Source: Amaranthus tricolor
Taxonomy: Eukaryota > Streptophyta > Magnoliopsida > Caryophyllales > Amaranthaceae
Assembly (NCBI RefSeq): GCF_026212465.1
Contig: NC_080061.1
Location: 22,148,787-22,212,786 of the forward strand
Reading direction: 5' to 3'
DNA: 64,000 nucleotides
A program made the translations under genes and the position numbers. This document shows positions 52,361 to 64,000 of the stretch, one piece after another (the first letter of the stretch is position 1; every line of letters starts with the position of its first letter). The notes under the pieces were generated by a model. It did not search any database. It saw nothing but the letters and a program-made list of their open reading frames with translations, and was not told the DNA's origin.

Positions 52361-55300
52361 AACAAGGTGCACAACACTATTTCGTATATATTATTGTGCT
52401 GATAATGGTTAGAATCAAAAACAACAGTCATATGCCTTAAATTACGTGCTAAGTTGCTTTTTTCAAGTATTTTAAAGATTTTTTAGCACTTTCACACATA
52501 AAGACGTTCAAACTTGGTTTGTTTTGCATGAAAAATGGCACCCAACACTAATTAGTTTATATTATTATGTTGAAATGGTTAGACTCGAAAATAACAGTCA
52601 TGTACTTGAAATTACGTCCTAAGTTGCATTTTTAATGTTTTTAATTTTTTTTTTGGCACTTTCCCGCAGAAAATGGCTCAAACTTGTTTTGTTTCGCACG
52701 AAACTCGGCACACGATACTATTTGGTACAAATTATTGTGTTGAAATTGTTGGAATCGAAAAAAGTAGTCATATGTTTGAAATTACGTGCTAAGTTACTTT
52801 TTAAAATATTTTTTAATTTTTTTAGAACTTTCTCGCATAAAGTAGTTCAAACTTTGTTTTTTGACAAGAAACAAGGCACAGAACAATATTTGGTATATAT
52901 TATTGTGTTGAAATAGTTGGAATCGAAAACAATAGTCATATGCTTGAAATTACGTGTTAAGGTTCTTTTTAAATATTTTTTTTGCAACAAACAAGGCACA
53001 CAACACTATTTGGTATATATTATTGTGTTGAAATGGTTAGAATCGCAAACAATAGTCATGTACATGAAATTACGTGTTAAGTTGCGTTTTTAATATTTTA
53101 AATATTATTTTGGCAATATCTCGCATAAAATTATTCATACTTGGTTTGTTTCGCACGAAACCAAGCACACAACACTATTTGCTATAAATTATTGTGTAGA
53201 AATGGTTAGAATCAAAAACAATAGTCATATGCTTGAAATTACGTTCTAAGTTGCTTTTTTAAAATTTTTTTTAGCTTTTTTATCACTTTCTCGAATAAAA
53301 TGGTTCAAACTTGATTTGTTTGGCAACAAACAAGGCGCACAACACTATTTGGTATATATTGTGCTGATAATGGTTAGAATCAAAAACAACAGTCATATGC
53401 TTGAAATTACGTGCTAAGTTGCTTTTTTCAAGTTTTTTAAAGATTTTTTAGCACTTTCTCGCATAAAGACGTTCAAACTTGGTTTGTTTTGCACGAAAAA
53501 TGGCACCCAACACTATTTAGTTTATATTATTTTGAAATGGTTAGACTCGAAAATAATAATCATGTACTTGAAATTACGTGCTAAGTTACCTTTTTAATGT
53601 TTTTAATTTTTTTTTGGCACTTTCCCGCATAAAGTGGCTCAAACTTGGTTTGTTTCGCACGAAACTCGGCACACGATACTATTTGGTACAAATTATTGTG
53701 TTGAAATTGTTGGAATCGAAAAAAGTAGTCATCTGTTTGAAATTACGTGCTAAGTTACTTTTTAAAATATTTTTTATTTTTTTTAGAACTTTCTCGCATA
53801 AAGTAGTTCAAACTTTGTTTTTTGATAACAAACAAGGCACAGAACAATATTTGGTATATATTATTGTGTTGAAATAGTTGGAATCGAAAACAATAGTCAT
53901 ATGCTTGAAATTACGTGTTAAGGTTCTTTTTAAATATTTTTTTTGCAACAAAAAAGGCACACAACACTATTTGGTATATATTATTGTGTTGAAATGGTTA
54001 GAATCGCAAACAATAGTCATGTACTTGAAATTACGTGTTAAGTTGCGTTTTTAATGTGTTAAATATTATTTTGGCAATATGTCGCATAAAATTATTCATA
54101 CTTGGTTTGTTTCGCACGAAACCAAGCACACAACACTATTTGCTATAAATTATTGTGTAGAAATGGTTAGAATCAAAAACAATAGTCATATGCTTGAAAT
54201 TACGTTCTAAGTTGCTTTTTTTAAATTTTTTTTAGCTTTTTTATCACTTTCTCGAATAAAATGGTTCAAACTTGATTTGTTTGGCAACAAACAAGGCGCA
54301 CAACACTATTTGGTATATATTATTGTGCTGATAATGGTTAGAATCAAAAACAACAGTCATATGCTTGAAATTACGTGCTAAGTTGCTTTTTTCAAGTTTT
54401 TTAAAGATTTTTTAGCACTTTCTCGCATAAAGACGTTCAAACTTGGTTTGTTTTGCACGAAAAATGGCACCCAACACTATTTAGTTTAGATTATTTTGAA
54501 ATGGTTAGACTCGAAAATAATAATCATGTACTTGAAATTACGTGCTAAGTTACCTTTTTAATGTTTTTAATTTTTTTTTGGCACTTTCCCGCAGAAAGTG
54601 GCTCAAACTTGGTTTGTTTCGCACGAAACTCGGCACACGATACTATTTGGTACAAATTATTGTGTTGAAATTGTTGGAATCGAAAAAAGTAGTCATCTGT
54701 TTGAAATTACGTGCTAAGTTACTTTTTAAAATATTTTTTATTTTTTTTAGAACTTTCTCGCATAAAGTAGTTCAAACTTTGTTTTTTGATAACAAACAAG
54801 GCACAGAACAATATTTGGTATATATTATTGTGTTGAAATAGTTGGAATCGAAAACAATAGTCATATGCTTGAAATTACGTGTTAAGGTTCTTTTTAAATA
54901 TTTTTTTTGCAACAAAAAAGGCACACAACACTATTTGGTATATATTATTGTGTTGAAATGGTTAGAATCGCAAACAATAGTCATGTACTTGAAATTACGT
55001 GTTAAGTTGCGTTTTTATTGTGTTAAATATTATTTTGGCAATATGTCGCATAAAATTATTCATACTTGGTTTGTTTCGCACGAAACCAAGCACACAACAC
55101 TATTTGCTATAAATTATTGTGTAGAAATGGTTAGAATCAAAAACAATAGTCATATGCTTGAAATTACGTTCTAAGTTGCTTTTTTTAAATTTTTTTTAGC
55201 TTTTTTATCACTTTCTCGAATAAAATGGTTCAAACTTGATTTGTTTGGCAACAAACCAGGCGCACAACACTATTTGGTATATATTATTGTGCTGATAATG

Positions 55301-58300
55301 GTTAGAATAAAAAACAACAGTCATATGCTTGAAATTACGTGCTAAGTTGCTTTTTTCAAGTTTTTTAAAGATTTTTTAGCACTTTCTCGCATAAAGACGT
55401 TCAAACTTGGTTTGTTTTGCACGAAAAATGGCACCCAACACTATTTAGTTTATATTATTTTGAAATGGTTAGACTCGAAAATAATAATCATGTACTTGAA
55501 ATTACGTGCTAAGTTACCTTTTTAATGTTTTTAATTTTTTTTTGGCACTTTCCCGCAGAAAGTGGCTCAAACTTGGTTTGTTTCGCACGAAACTCGGCAC
55601 ACGATACTATTTGGTACAAATTATTGTGTTGAAATTGTTGGAATCGAAAAAAGTAGTCATCTGTTTGAAATTACGTGCTAAGTTACTTTTTAAAATATTT
55701 TTTATTTTTTTTAGAACTTTCTCGCATAAAGTAGTTCAAACTTTGTTTTTTGATAACAAACAAGGCACAGAACAATATTTGGTATATATTATTGTGTTGA
55801 AATAGTTGGAATCGAAAACAATAGTCATATGCTTGAAATTACGTGTTAAGGTTCTTTTTAAATATTTTTTTTGCAACAAACAAGGCACACAACACTATTT
55901 GGTATATATTATTGTGTTGAAATGGTTAGAATCGCAAACAATAGTCATGTACTTGAAATTACGTGTTAAGTTGCGTTTTTAATGTGTTAAATATTATTTT
56001 GGCAATATGTCGCATAAAATTATTCATACTTGGTTTGTTTCGCACGAAACCAAGCACACAACACTATTTGCTATAAATTATTGTGTAGAAATGGTTAGAA
56101 TCAAAAACAATAGTCATATGCTTGAAATTACGTTATAAGTTGCTTTTTTAAAAATTTTTTTAGCTTTTTTATCACTTTCTCGAATAAAATGGTTCGAAGT
56201 TGATTTGTTTAGCAACAAACAAGGTGCACAACACTATTTCGTATATATTATTGTGCTGATAATGGTTAGAATCAAAAACAACAGTCATATGCCTTAAATT
56301 ACGTGCTAAGTTGCTTTTTTCAAGTATTTTAAAGATTTTTTAGCACTTTCACACATAAAGACGTTCAAACTTGGTTTGTTTTGCATGAAAAATGGCACCC
56401 AACACTAATTAGTTTATATTATTATGTTGAAATGGTTAGACTCGAAAATAACAGTCATGTACTTGAAATTACGTCCTAAGTTGCATTTTTAATGTTTTTA
56501 ATTTTTTTTTTGGCACTTTCCCGCAGAAAATGGCTCAAACTTGTTTTGTTTCGCACGAAACTCGGCACACGATACTATTTGGTACAAATTATTGTGTTGA
56601 AATTGTTGGAATCGAAAAAAGTAGTCATATGTTTGAAATTACGTGCTAAGTTACTTTTTAAAATATTTTTTAATTTTTTTAGAACTTTCTCGCATAAAGT
56701 AGTTCAAACTTTGTTTTTTGACAAGAAACAAGGCACAGAACAATATTTGGTATATATTATTGTGTTGAAATAGTTGGAATCGAAAACAATAGTCATATGC
56801 TTGAAATTACGTGTTAAGGTTCTTTTTAAATATTTTTTTTGCAACAAACAAGGCACACAACACTATTTGGTATATATTATTGTGTTGAAATGGTTAGAAT
56901 CGCAAACAATAGTCATGTACTTGAAATTACGTGTTAAGTTGCGTTTTTAATATTTTAAATATTATTTTGGCAATATCTCGCATAAAATTATTCATACTTG
57001 GTTTGTTTCGCACGAAACCAAGCACACAACACTATTTGCTATAAATTATTGTGTAGAAATGGTTAGAATCAAAAACAATAGTCATATGCTTGAAATTACG
57101 TTCTAAGTTGCTTTTTTAAAATTTTTTTTAGCTTTTTTATCACTTTCTCGAATAAAATGGTTCAAACTTGATTTGTTTGGCAACAAACAAGGCGCACAAC
57201 ACTATTTGGTATATATTGTGCTGATAATGGTTAGAATCAAAAACAACAGTCATATGCTTGAAATTACGTGCTAAGTTGCTTTTTTCAAGTTTTTTAAAGA
57301 TTTTTTAGCACTTTCTCGCATAAAGACGTTCAAACTTGGTTTGTTTTGCACGAAAAATGGCACCCAACACTATTTAGTTTATATTATTTTGAAATGGTTA
57401 GACTCGAAAATAATAATCATGTACTTGAAATTACGTGCTAAGTTACCTTTTTAATGTTTTTAATTTTTTTTTGGCACTTTCCCGCAGAAAGTGGCTCAAA
57501 CTTGTTTTGTTTCGCACGAAACTCGGCACACGATACTATTTGGTACAAATTATTGTGTTGAAATTGTTGGAATCGAAAAAAGTAGTCATCTGTTTGAAAT
57601 TACGTGCTAAGTTACTTTTTAAAATATTTTTTATTTTTTTTAGAACTTTCTCGCATAAAGTAGTTCAAACTTTGTTTTTTGATAACAAACAAGGCACAGA
57701 ACAATATTTGGTATATATTATTGTGTTGAAATAGTTGGAATCGAAAACAATAGTCATATGCTTGAAATTACGTGTTAAGGTTCTTTTTAAATATTTTTTT
57801 TGCAACAAACAAGGCACACAACACTATTTGGTATATATTATTGTGTTCAAATGGTTAGAAGCGCAAACAATAGTCATGTACTTGAAATTACGTGTTAAGT
57901 TGCGTTTTTAATGTGTTAAATATTATTTTGGCAATATGTCGCATAAAATTATTCATACTTGGTTTGTTTCGCACGAAACCAAGCACACAACACTATTTGC
58001 TATAAATTATTGTGTAGAAATGGTTAGAATCAAAAACAATAGTCATATGCTTGAAATTACGTTCTAAGTTGCTTTTTTTAAATTTTTTTTAGCTTTTTTA
58101 TCACTTTCTCGAATAAAATGGTTCAAACTTGATTTGTTTGGCAACAAACAAGGCGCACAACACTATTTGGTATATATTATTGTGCTGATAATGGTTAGAA
58201 TAAAAAACAACAATCATATGCTTGAAATTACGTGCTAAGTTGCTTTTTTCAAGTTTTTTATAGATTTTTTAGCACTTTCTCGCATAAAAACGTTCAAACT

Positions 58301-61300
58301 TGGTTTGTTTTGCACGAAAAATGGCACCCAACACTATTTAGTTTAAATTATTTTAAAATGGTTAGACTCGAAAATAATAATCATGTACTTGAAATTACGT
58401 GCTAAGTTACCTTTTTAATGTTTATAATTTTTTTTTGGCACTTTCCCGCATCAAGTAGCTCAAACTTGTTTTGTTTCGCACGAAACTCGGCACACGATAC
58501 TATTTGGTACAAATTATTGTGTTGAAATTGTTGGAATCGAAAAAAGTAGTCATCTGTTTGAAATTACGTGCTAAGTTACTTTTTAAAATATTTTTTTATT
58601 TTTTTAGAACTTTCTCGCATAAAGTAGTTCAAACTTTGTTTTTTGATAACAAACAAGGCACAGAACAATATTTGGTATATATTATTGTGTTGAAATAGTT
58701 GGAATCGAAAACAATAGTCATATGCTTGAAATTACGTGTTAAGGTTCTTTTTAAATATTTTTTTTGCAACAAACAAGGCACACAACACTATTTGGTATAT
58801 ATTATTGTGTTGAAATGGTTAGAAGCGCAAACAATAGTCATGTACTTGAAATTACGTGTTAAGTTGCGTTTTTAATGTGTTAAATATTATTTTGGCAATA
58901 TGTCGCATAAAATTATTCATACTTGGTTTGTTTCGCACGAAACCAAGCACACAACACTATTTGCTATAAATTATTGTGTAGAAATGGTTAGAATCAAAAA
59001 CAATAGTCATATGCTTGAAATTACGTTCTAAGTTGCTTTTTTTAAATTTTTTTTAGCTTTTTTATCACTTTCTCGAATAAAATGGTTCAAACTTGATTTG
59101 TTTGGCAACAAACAAGGCGCACAACACTATTTGGTATATATTATTGTGCTGATAATGGTTAGAATAAAAAACAACAGTCATATGCTTGAAATTACGTGCT
59201 AAGTTGCTTTTTTCAAGTTTTTTATAGATTTTTTAGCACTTTCTCGCATAAAGACGTTCAAACTTGGTTTGTTTTGCACGAAAAATGGCACCCAACACTA
59301 TTTAGTTTAAATTATTTTAAAATGGTTAGACTCGAAAAGAATAATCATGTACTTGAAATTACGTGCTAAGTTACCTTTTTAATGTTTTTAATTTTTTTTT
59401 GGCACTTTCCCGCATCAAGTAGCTCAAACTTGGTTTGTTTCGCACGAAACTCGGCACACGATACTATTTGGTACAAATTATTGTGTTGAAATTGTTGGAA
59501 TCGAAAAAAGTAGTCATCTGTTTGAAATTACGTGCTAAGTTACTTTTTAAAATATTTTTTTATTTTTTTAGAACTTTCTCGCATAAAGTAGTTCAAACTT
59601 TGTTTTTTGACAACAAACAAGGCACAGAACAATATTTGGTATATATTATTGTGTTGAAATAGTTGGAATCGAAAACAATAGTCATATGCTTGAAATTACG
59701 TGTTAAGGTTCTTTTTAAATATTTTTTTTGCAACAAACAAGGCACACAACACTATTTGGTATATATTATTGTGTTGAAATGGTTAGAATCGCAAACAATA
59801 GTCATGTACTTGAAATTACGTGTTAAGTTGCGTTTTTAATGTGTTAAATATTATTTTGGCAATATGTCGCATAAAATTATTCATACTTGGTTTGTTTCGC
59901 ACGAAACCAAGCACACAACACTATTTGCTATAAATTATTGTGTAGAAATGGTTAGAATCAAAAACAATAGTCATATGCTTGAAATTACGTTCTAAGTTGC
60001 TTTTTTTAAATTTTTTTTAGCTTTTTTATCACTTTCTCGAATAAAATGGTTCAAACTTGATTTGTTTGGCAACAAACAAGGCGCACAACACTATTTGGTA
60101 TATATTATTGTGCTGATAATGGTTAGAATAAAAAACAACAGTCATATGCTTGAAATTACGTGCTAAGTTGCTTTTTTCAAGTTTTTTATAGATTTTTTAG
60201 CACTTTCTCGCATAAAGACGTTCAAACTTGGTTTGTTTTGCACGAAAAATGGCACCCAACACTATTTAGTTTAAATTATTTTAAAATGGTTAGACTCGAA
60301 AAGAATAATCATGTACTTGAAATTACGTGCTAAGTTACCTTTTTAATGTATTTAATTTTTTTTTGGCACTTTCCCGCATCAAGTAGCTCAAACTTGGTTT
60401 GTTTCGCACGAAACTTGGCACACGATACTATTTGGTACAAATTATTGTGTTGAAATTGTTGGAATCGAAAAAAGTAGTCATATGTTTGAAATTACGTGCT
60501 AAGTTACTTTTTAAAATATTTTTTAATTTTTTTAGAACTTTCTCGCATAAAGTAGTTCAAACTTTGTTTTTTGACAACAAACAAGGCACAGAACAATATT
60601 TGGTATATATTATTGTGTTGAAATAGTTGGAATCGAAAACAATAGTCATATGCTTGAAATTACGTGTTAAGGTTCTTTTTAAATATTTTTTTTGCAACAA
60701 ACAAGGCACACAACACTATTTGGTATATATTATTGTGTTGAAATGGTTAGAATCGCAAACAATAGTCATGTACTTGAAATTACGTGTTAAGTTGCGTTTT
60801 TAATGTGTTAAATATTATTTTGGCAATATGTCGCATAAAATTATTCATACTTGGTTTGTTTCGCACGAAACCAAGCACACAACACTATTTGCTATAAATT
60901 ATTGTGTAGAAATGGTTAGAATCAAAAACAATAGTCATATGCTTGAAATTACGTTCTAAGTTGCTTTTTTTAAATTTTTTTTAGCTTTTTTATCACTTTC
61001 TCGAATAAAATGGTTCAAACTTGATTTGTTTGGCAACAAACAAGGCGCACAACACTATTTGGTATATATTATTGTGCTGATAATGGTTAGAATAAAAAAC
61101 AACAGTCATATGCTTGAAATTACGTGCTAAGTTGCTTTTTTCAAGTTTTTTATAGATTTTTTAGCACTTTCTCGCATAAAGACGTTCAAACTTGGTTTGT
61201 TTTGCACGAAAAATGGCACCCAACACTATTTAGTTTAAAGTATTTTGAAATGGTTAGACTCGAAAAGAATAATCATGTACTTAAAATTACGTGCTAAGTT

Positions 61301-61328
61301 ACCTTTTTAATGTTTTTAATTTTTTTTT
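51715..61328. repeat. 6-monomer higher-order repeat, 964-bp period, about 10 tandem copies
   Basis: The m1 marker GGCACTTTCCCGCA lies near 52655, 53616, 54580, 55544, 56511, 57473, 58437, 59401 and 60364, with a first unit at about 51718 that lacks the start of m1. Each unit is m1, a hybrid of m2 and m6, m7 (short), m8, m9 and m10, compared with the 10-mer HOR. Copies are nearly identical, so this is the youngest part of the window. The copies at 52.1-53.5 kb and 55.9-57.4 kb share private variants at an offset of 3857 bp (four units). Confidence 0.92.
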
Positions 61329-64000
61329 GGCACTTTCCCGCATAAAGTAGCTCAAACTTGGTTTGTTTCGCACGAAACTCGGCACACGATGTTATTTGGT
61401 ATAAATTATTGTGTTTAAATTGTTGGAATCGAAAAAAGTAGTCATATATTTGAAATTACGTGCTAAGTTACTTTTTAAAATTTTTTTTTTTTAGAACTTT
61501 GTCACATAAAGTAGTTAAAACTTTGTTATTTTGCCAATAAACATGGCACAGAACAATATTTGGTATATATTATTGTGTTGAAATGGTTAGAATCAAACAC
61601 AATAGTCATGTACATGAAATTACATGCTAAGTTGCGTTTTCAATGTTTTTTAAATTTTTTTAGGCAATTTCACGCATAAAATGATTTAAACATGATTTGT
61701 TTCGCACAAAACCAAGCACACAACACTATTTGGTATAAATTATTGTGTTGAAATGGTTAGAATCAAAAACAATAGTCATATGCTTCAAATTACGTGCTAA
61801 GTTGCTTTTTAAAATTTTTTTTTGTTTTTTAGCACTTTCTTGCATAAAGTGGTTTAAATTTGGTTTCTCTGGCAACACTATTTGGTACATATTATTAAGT
61901 TAAAATGGTTAGAATGGAAAACATTACTCATATGTTTGAATTTACGTGCTAAGTTGCTTTTTTCAAGTTTTTGTTAGATTTTTTAGCACTTTCTCGTATA
62001 AAGTTGTTCACAATTGGTTTCTTTTGCACGAAACATGGCACCAAATACTATTTAGTTTATATTATTGTGTTGAAATGGTTTGACACAAAAACAATAGTCA
62101 TGTACTTGAAATTACGTGCTAAGTTGCGTTTTTAATGTTTTTTTTAATAGTTTTTGGCACTTTCCCGCAGAAAGTGGCTGAAACTTGGTTCGTTTCGCAC
62201 GAAACTCGACGCACAACACTATTTGGTATAAATTATTGTGTTGAAATCGTTGGGATCGAAAACAATAGTCATATGCTTGAAATTACGTGTTAAGGTTCTT
62301 TTTAAATATTGTTTTGGCATCAAACAAGGCACACAACACTATTTGGTATATATTATTGTGTTGAAATGGTTAGAATCCCAAATAATAGTCATGTACTTGA
62401 AATTACGTGTTAAGTTGCGTTTTTAATGTTTTAAATATTATTTTGGCAATATCTCGCATAAAATTATTCAAACTTGGTGTGTTTCGCACGAAGCCAAGCA
62501 CACATCACTATTTACTAAAAATTATTGTGTAGAAATGGTTAGAATCAAAAACAATAGTCATAAGCTTGAATTTACGTTCTAAGTTGCTTTTTTAAAAAAT
62601 TTTTTAGCTTTTTTTATCACCTTCTCGAATAAAGTGGTTCAAACTTGATTTGTTTCGCAACAAACAAGGCGCACAACACTATTTGGTATATATTATTGTG
62701 CTGATAATTTTTAGAATCGAAAACAACAGTCATATGCTTGAAATTACGTGCTAAGTTGCTTTTTTCAAGTTTTTATCAGATTTTTTAGCACTTTCTGGCA
62801 TAAAGACGTTCAAACTTGGTTTGTTTTGCACGAAAAATGGCACCCAACACTATTTAGTGTATATTTTTATGTTGAAATGGTTAGACTCGAAAATAATAAT
62901 CATGTACTTGAAATTACGTGCTAAGTTACCTTTTTAATGTTTTTATTTTTTTTTCGCACTTTCCAGCAGAAAGTGGCTCAAACTTGGTTTGTTTCGCACG
63001 AAACTCGGCACACGATACTATTTGGTATAAATTATTGTGTTTAAATTGCTGGAATCGAAAAAAGTAGTCATATGTTTGAAATTACGTGCTAAGTTACTTT
63101 TTAAAATTTTTTTTTTTTAGAACTTTCTCACATAAAGTAGTTAAAACTTTGTTTTTTTGCCAATAAACAAGGCACAGAACAATATTTGGTATATATTATT
63201 GTGTTAAAATGGTTAGAATCGAACACAATAGTCATGTACATGAAATTACATGCTAAGTTGCGTTTTTGATGTTTTTTATATTTTTTTGGCAATTTCACGC
63301 ATAAAATGATTCAAACATGATTTTTTTCGCACGAAACCAAGCACGCAACACTATTTGGTATAAATTATAGTGTTGAAATGGTTAGAATCAAAAACAATAG
63401 TCATATGCTTGAAATTACGTGCTAAGTTGCTTTTTAAAAATTTTTTTGGTTTTTTGCACTTTCTTGCATAAAGTGGTTTAAATTTGGTTTGTTTGGCAAC
63501 ACTATTTGGTACATATTATTGTGTTAAAATGGTTAGAATAGATAATATTACTCATATGTTTGAATTTAAATACTAAGTTGCTTTTTTCAAGTTTTTGTTA
63601 GATTTTTTAGCACTTTCTCGTATAAAGTTGTTCAAACTTGATTTGTTTTACACGAAACATGGCACGAAATACTATTTAGTTTATATTATTGTGTTCAAAT
63701 GATTTGACCCGAAAACAATAGTCATTTACTTGAAATTACGTGCTAAGTTGCGTTTTTAATTTTTTTTATAGTTTTTGGCACTTTCCCGCAGAAAGTGGCT
63801 CAAACTTGGTTCATTTCGCACGAAATTTAACGCACAACACTATTTGGTATAAATTATTGTGTTGAAATGGTTGGAATCGAAAAAAATAGTCATATGCTTG
63901 AAATTACGTGTTAAGGTTCTTTTTAAATATTTTTTTGGCAACAAACAAGGCACACAACACTATTTGGTATTTATTATTGTGTTGAAATGGTTAGAATCGC
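61329..64000. repeat. 10-monomer HOR resumes (1.63-kb period), runs off the window
   Basis: From m1 at 61329 the order returns to m1, full m2 (GAATCAAACACAATAGTCATG, without the m6 fusion), m3, m4, m5, m6, m7, m8, m9 and m10, with the next m1 at about 62955. The 6-mer array is thus bordered on this side by its apparent parent. The array continues past position 64000. Confidence 0.88.

Noticed and set aside
39728..64000. Possible rRNA, tRNA or host gene hidden in the array
   Set aside because: Apart from the gypsy scrap at 48360-48727 I could follow monomer landmarks through the region with no gap large enough for another gene.

Overview
This is nuclear DNA from a flowering plant, probably a eudicot. 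It contains an AT-rich satellite, an En/Spm (CACTA) transposon with plant-type TNP2, Ptta/En-Spm and Ulp1-like coding remnants, and a Ty3/gypsy chromovirus fragment. I see no host gene, rRNA, tRNA or organelle sequence, and I cannot name the species. Most of the window is one satellite family with a monomer of about 165-171 bp.

Layout. 1-18469: old, diverged satellite. 18470-30311: an 11.8-kb CACTA element inserted in the satellite. It has 13-bp terminal inverted repeats (CACTAGTGGAAAA), subterminal hairpin repeats, a decayed TNP2-type transposase (19980-23276) and a second multi-exon decayed gene (Ptta/En-Spm transposase-like then Ulp1-like protease, 23481-29723). 30312-36159: old satellite resumes. 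36160-39727: the 3' end of a minus-strand Ty3/gypsy (Tekay/Del-like) element, with a long LTR plus fused RT and integrase remnants. 39728-48359: satellite, organised at 44.1-48.36 kb in a 10-monomer 1.62-kb higher-order repeat (HOR). 48360-48727: a second copy of the gypsy fragment, carried by a segmental duplication offset by about 9.0 kb. 48728-64000: younger satellite, including ten tandem copies of a 6-monomer 964-bp HOR (51.7-61.3 kb), then the 10-mer HOR again.

Main result. The satellite that surrounds the CACTA element is also inside it. The 3.1-kb intron 26322-29425 of the Ulp1-like gene, whose flanking exons join in frame across the catalytic-cysteine motif, is filled by about 13 monomers of the same family. 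A further single monomer sits in a putative intron at 23301-23428. The internal monomers form their own subfamily with no alternation of monomer types, while the outer array is basically an alternating dimer. This suggests that the satellite was born from, or is exchanged with, an intron of a CACTA transposon. The right half of the window also records the array's history: a 10-mer HOR, an unequal crossover giving a 6-mer hybrid, a segmental duplication, then local amplification. All coding genes here are pseudogenes; no functional protein is predicted from this window.
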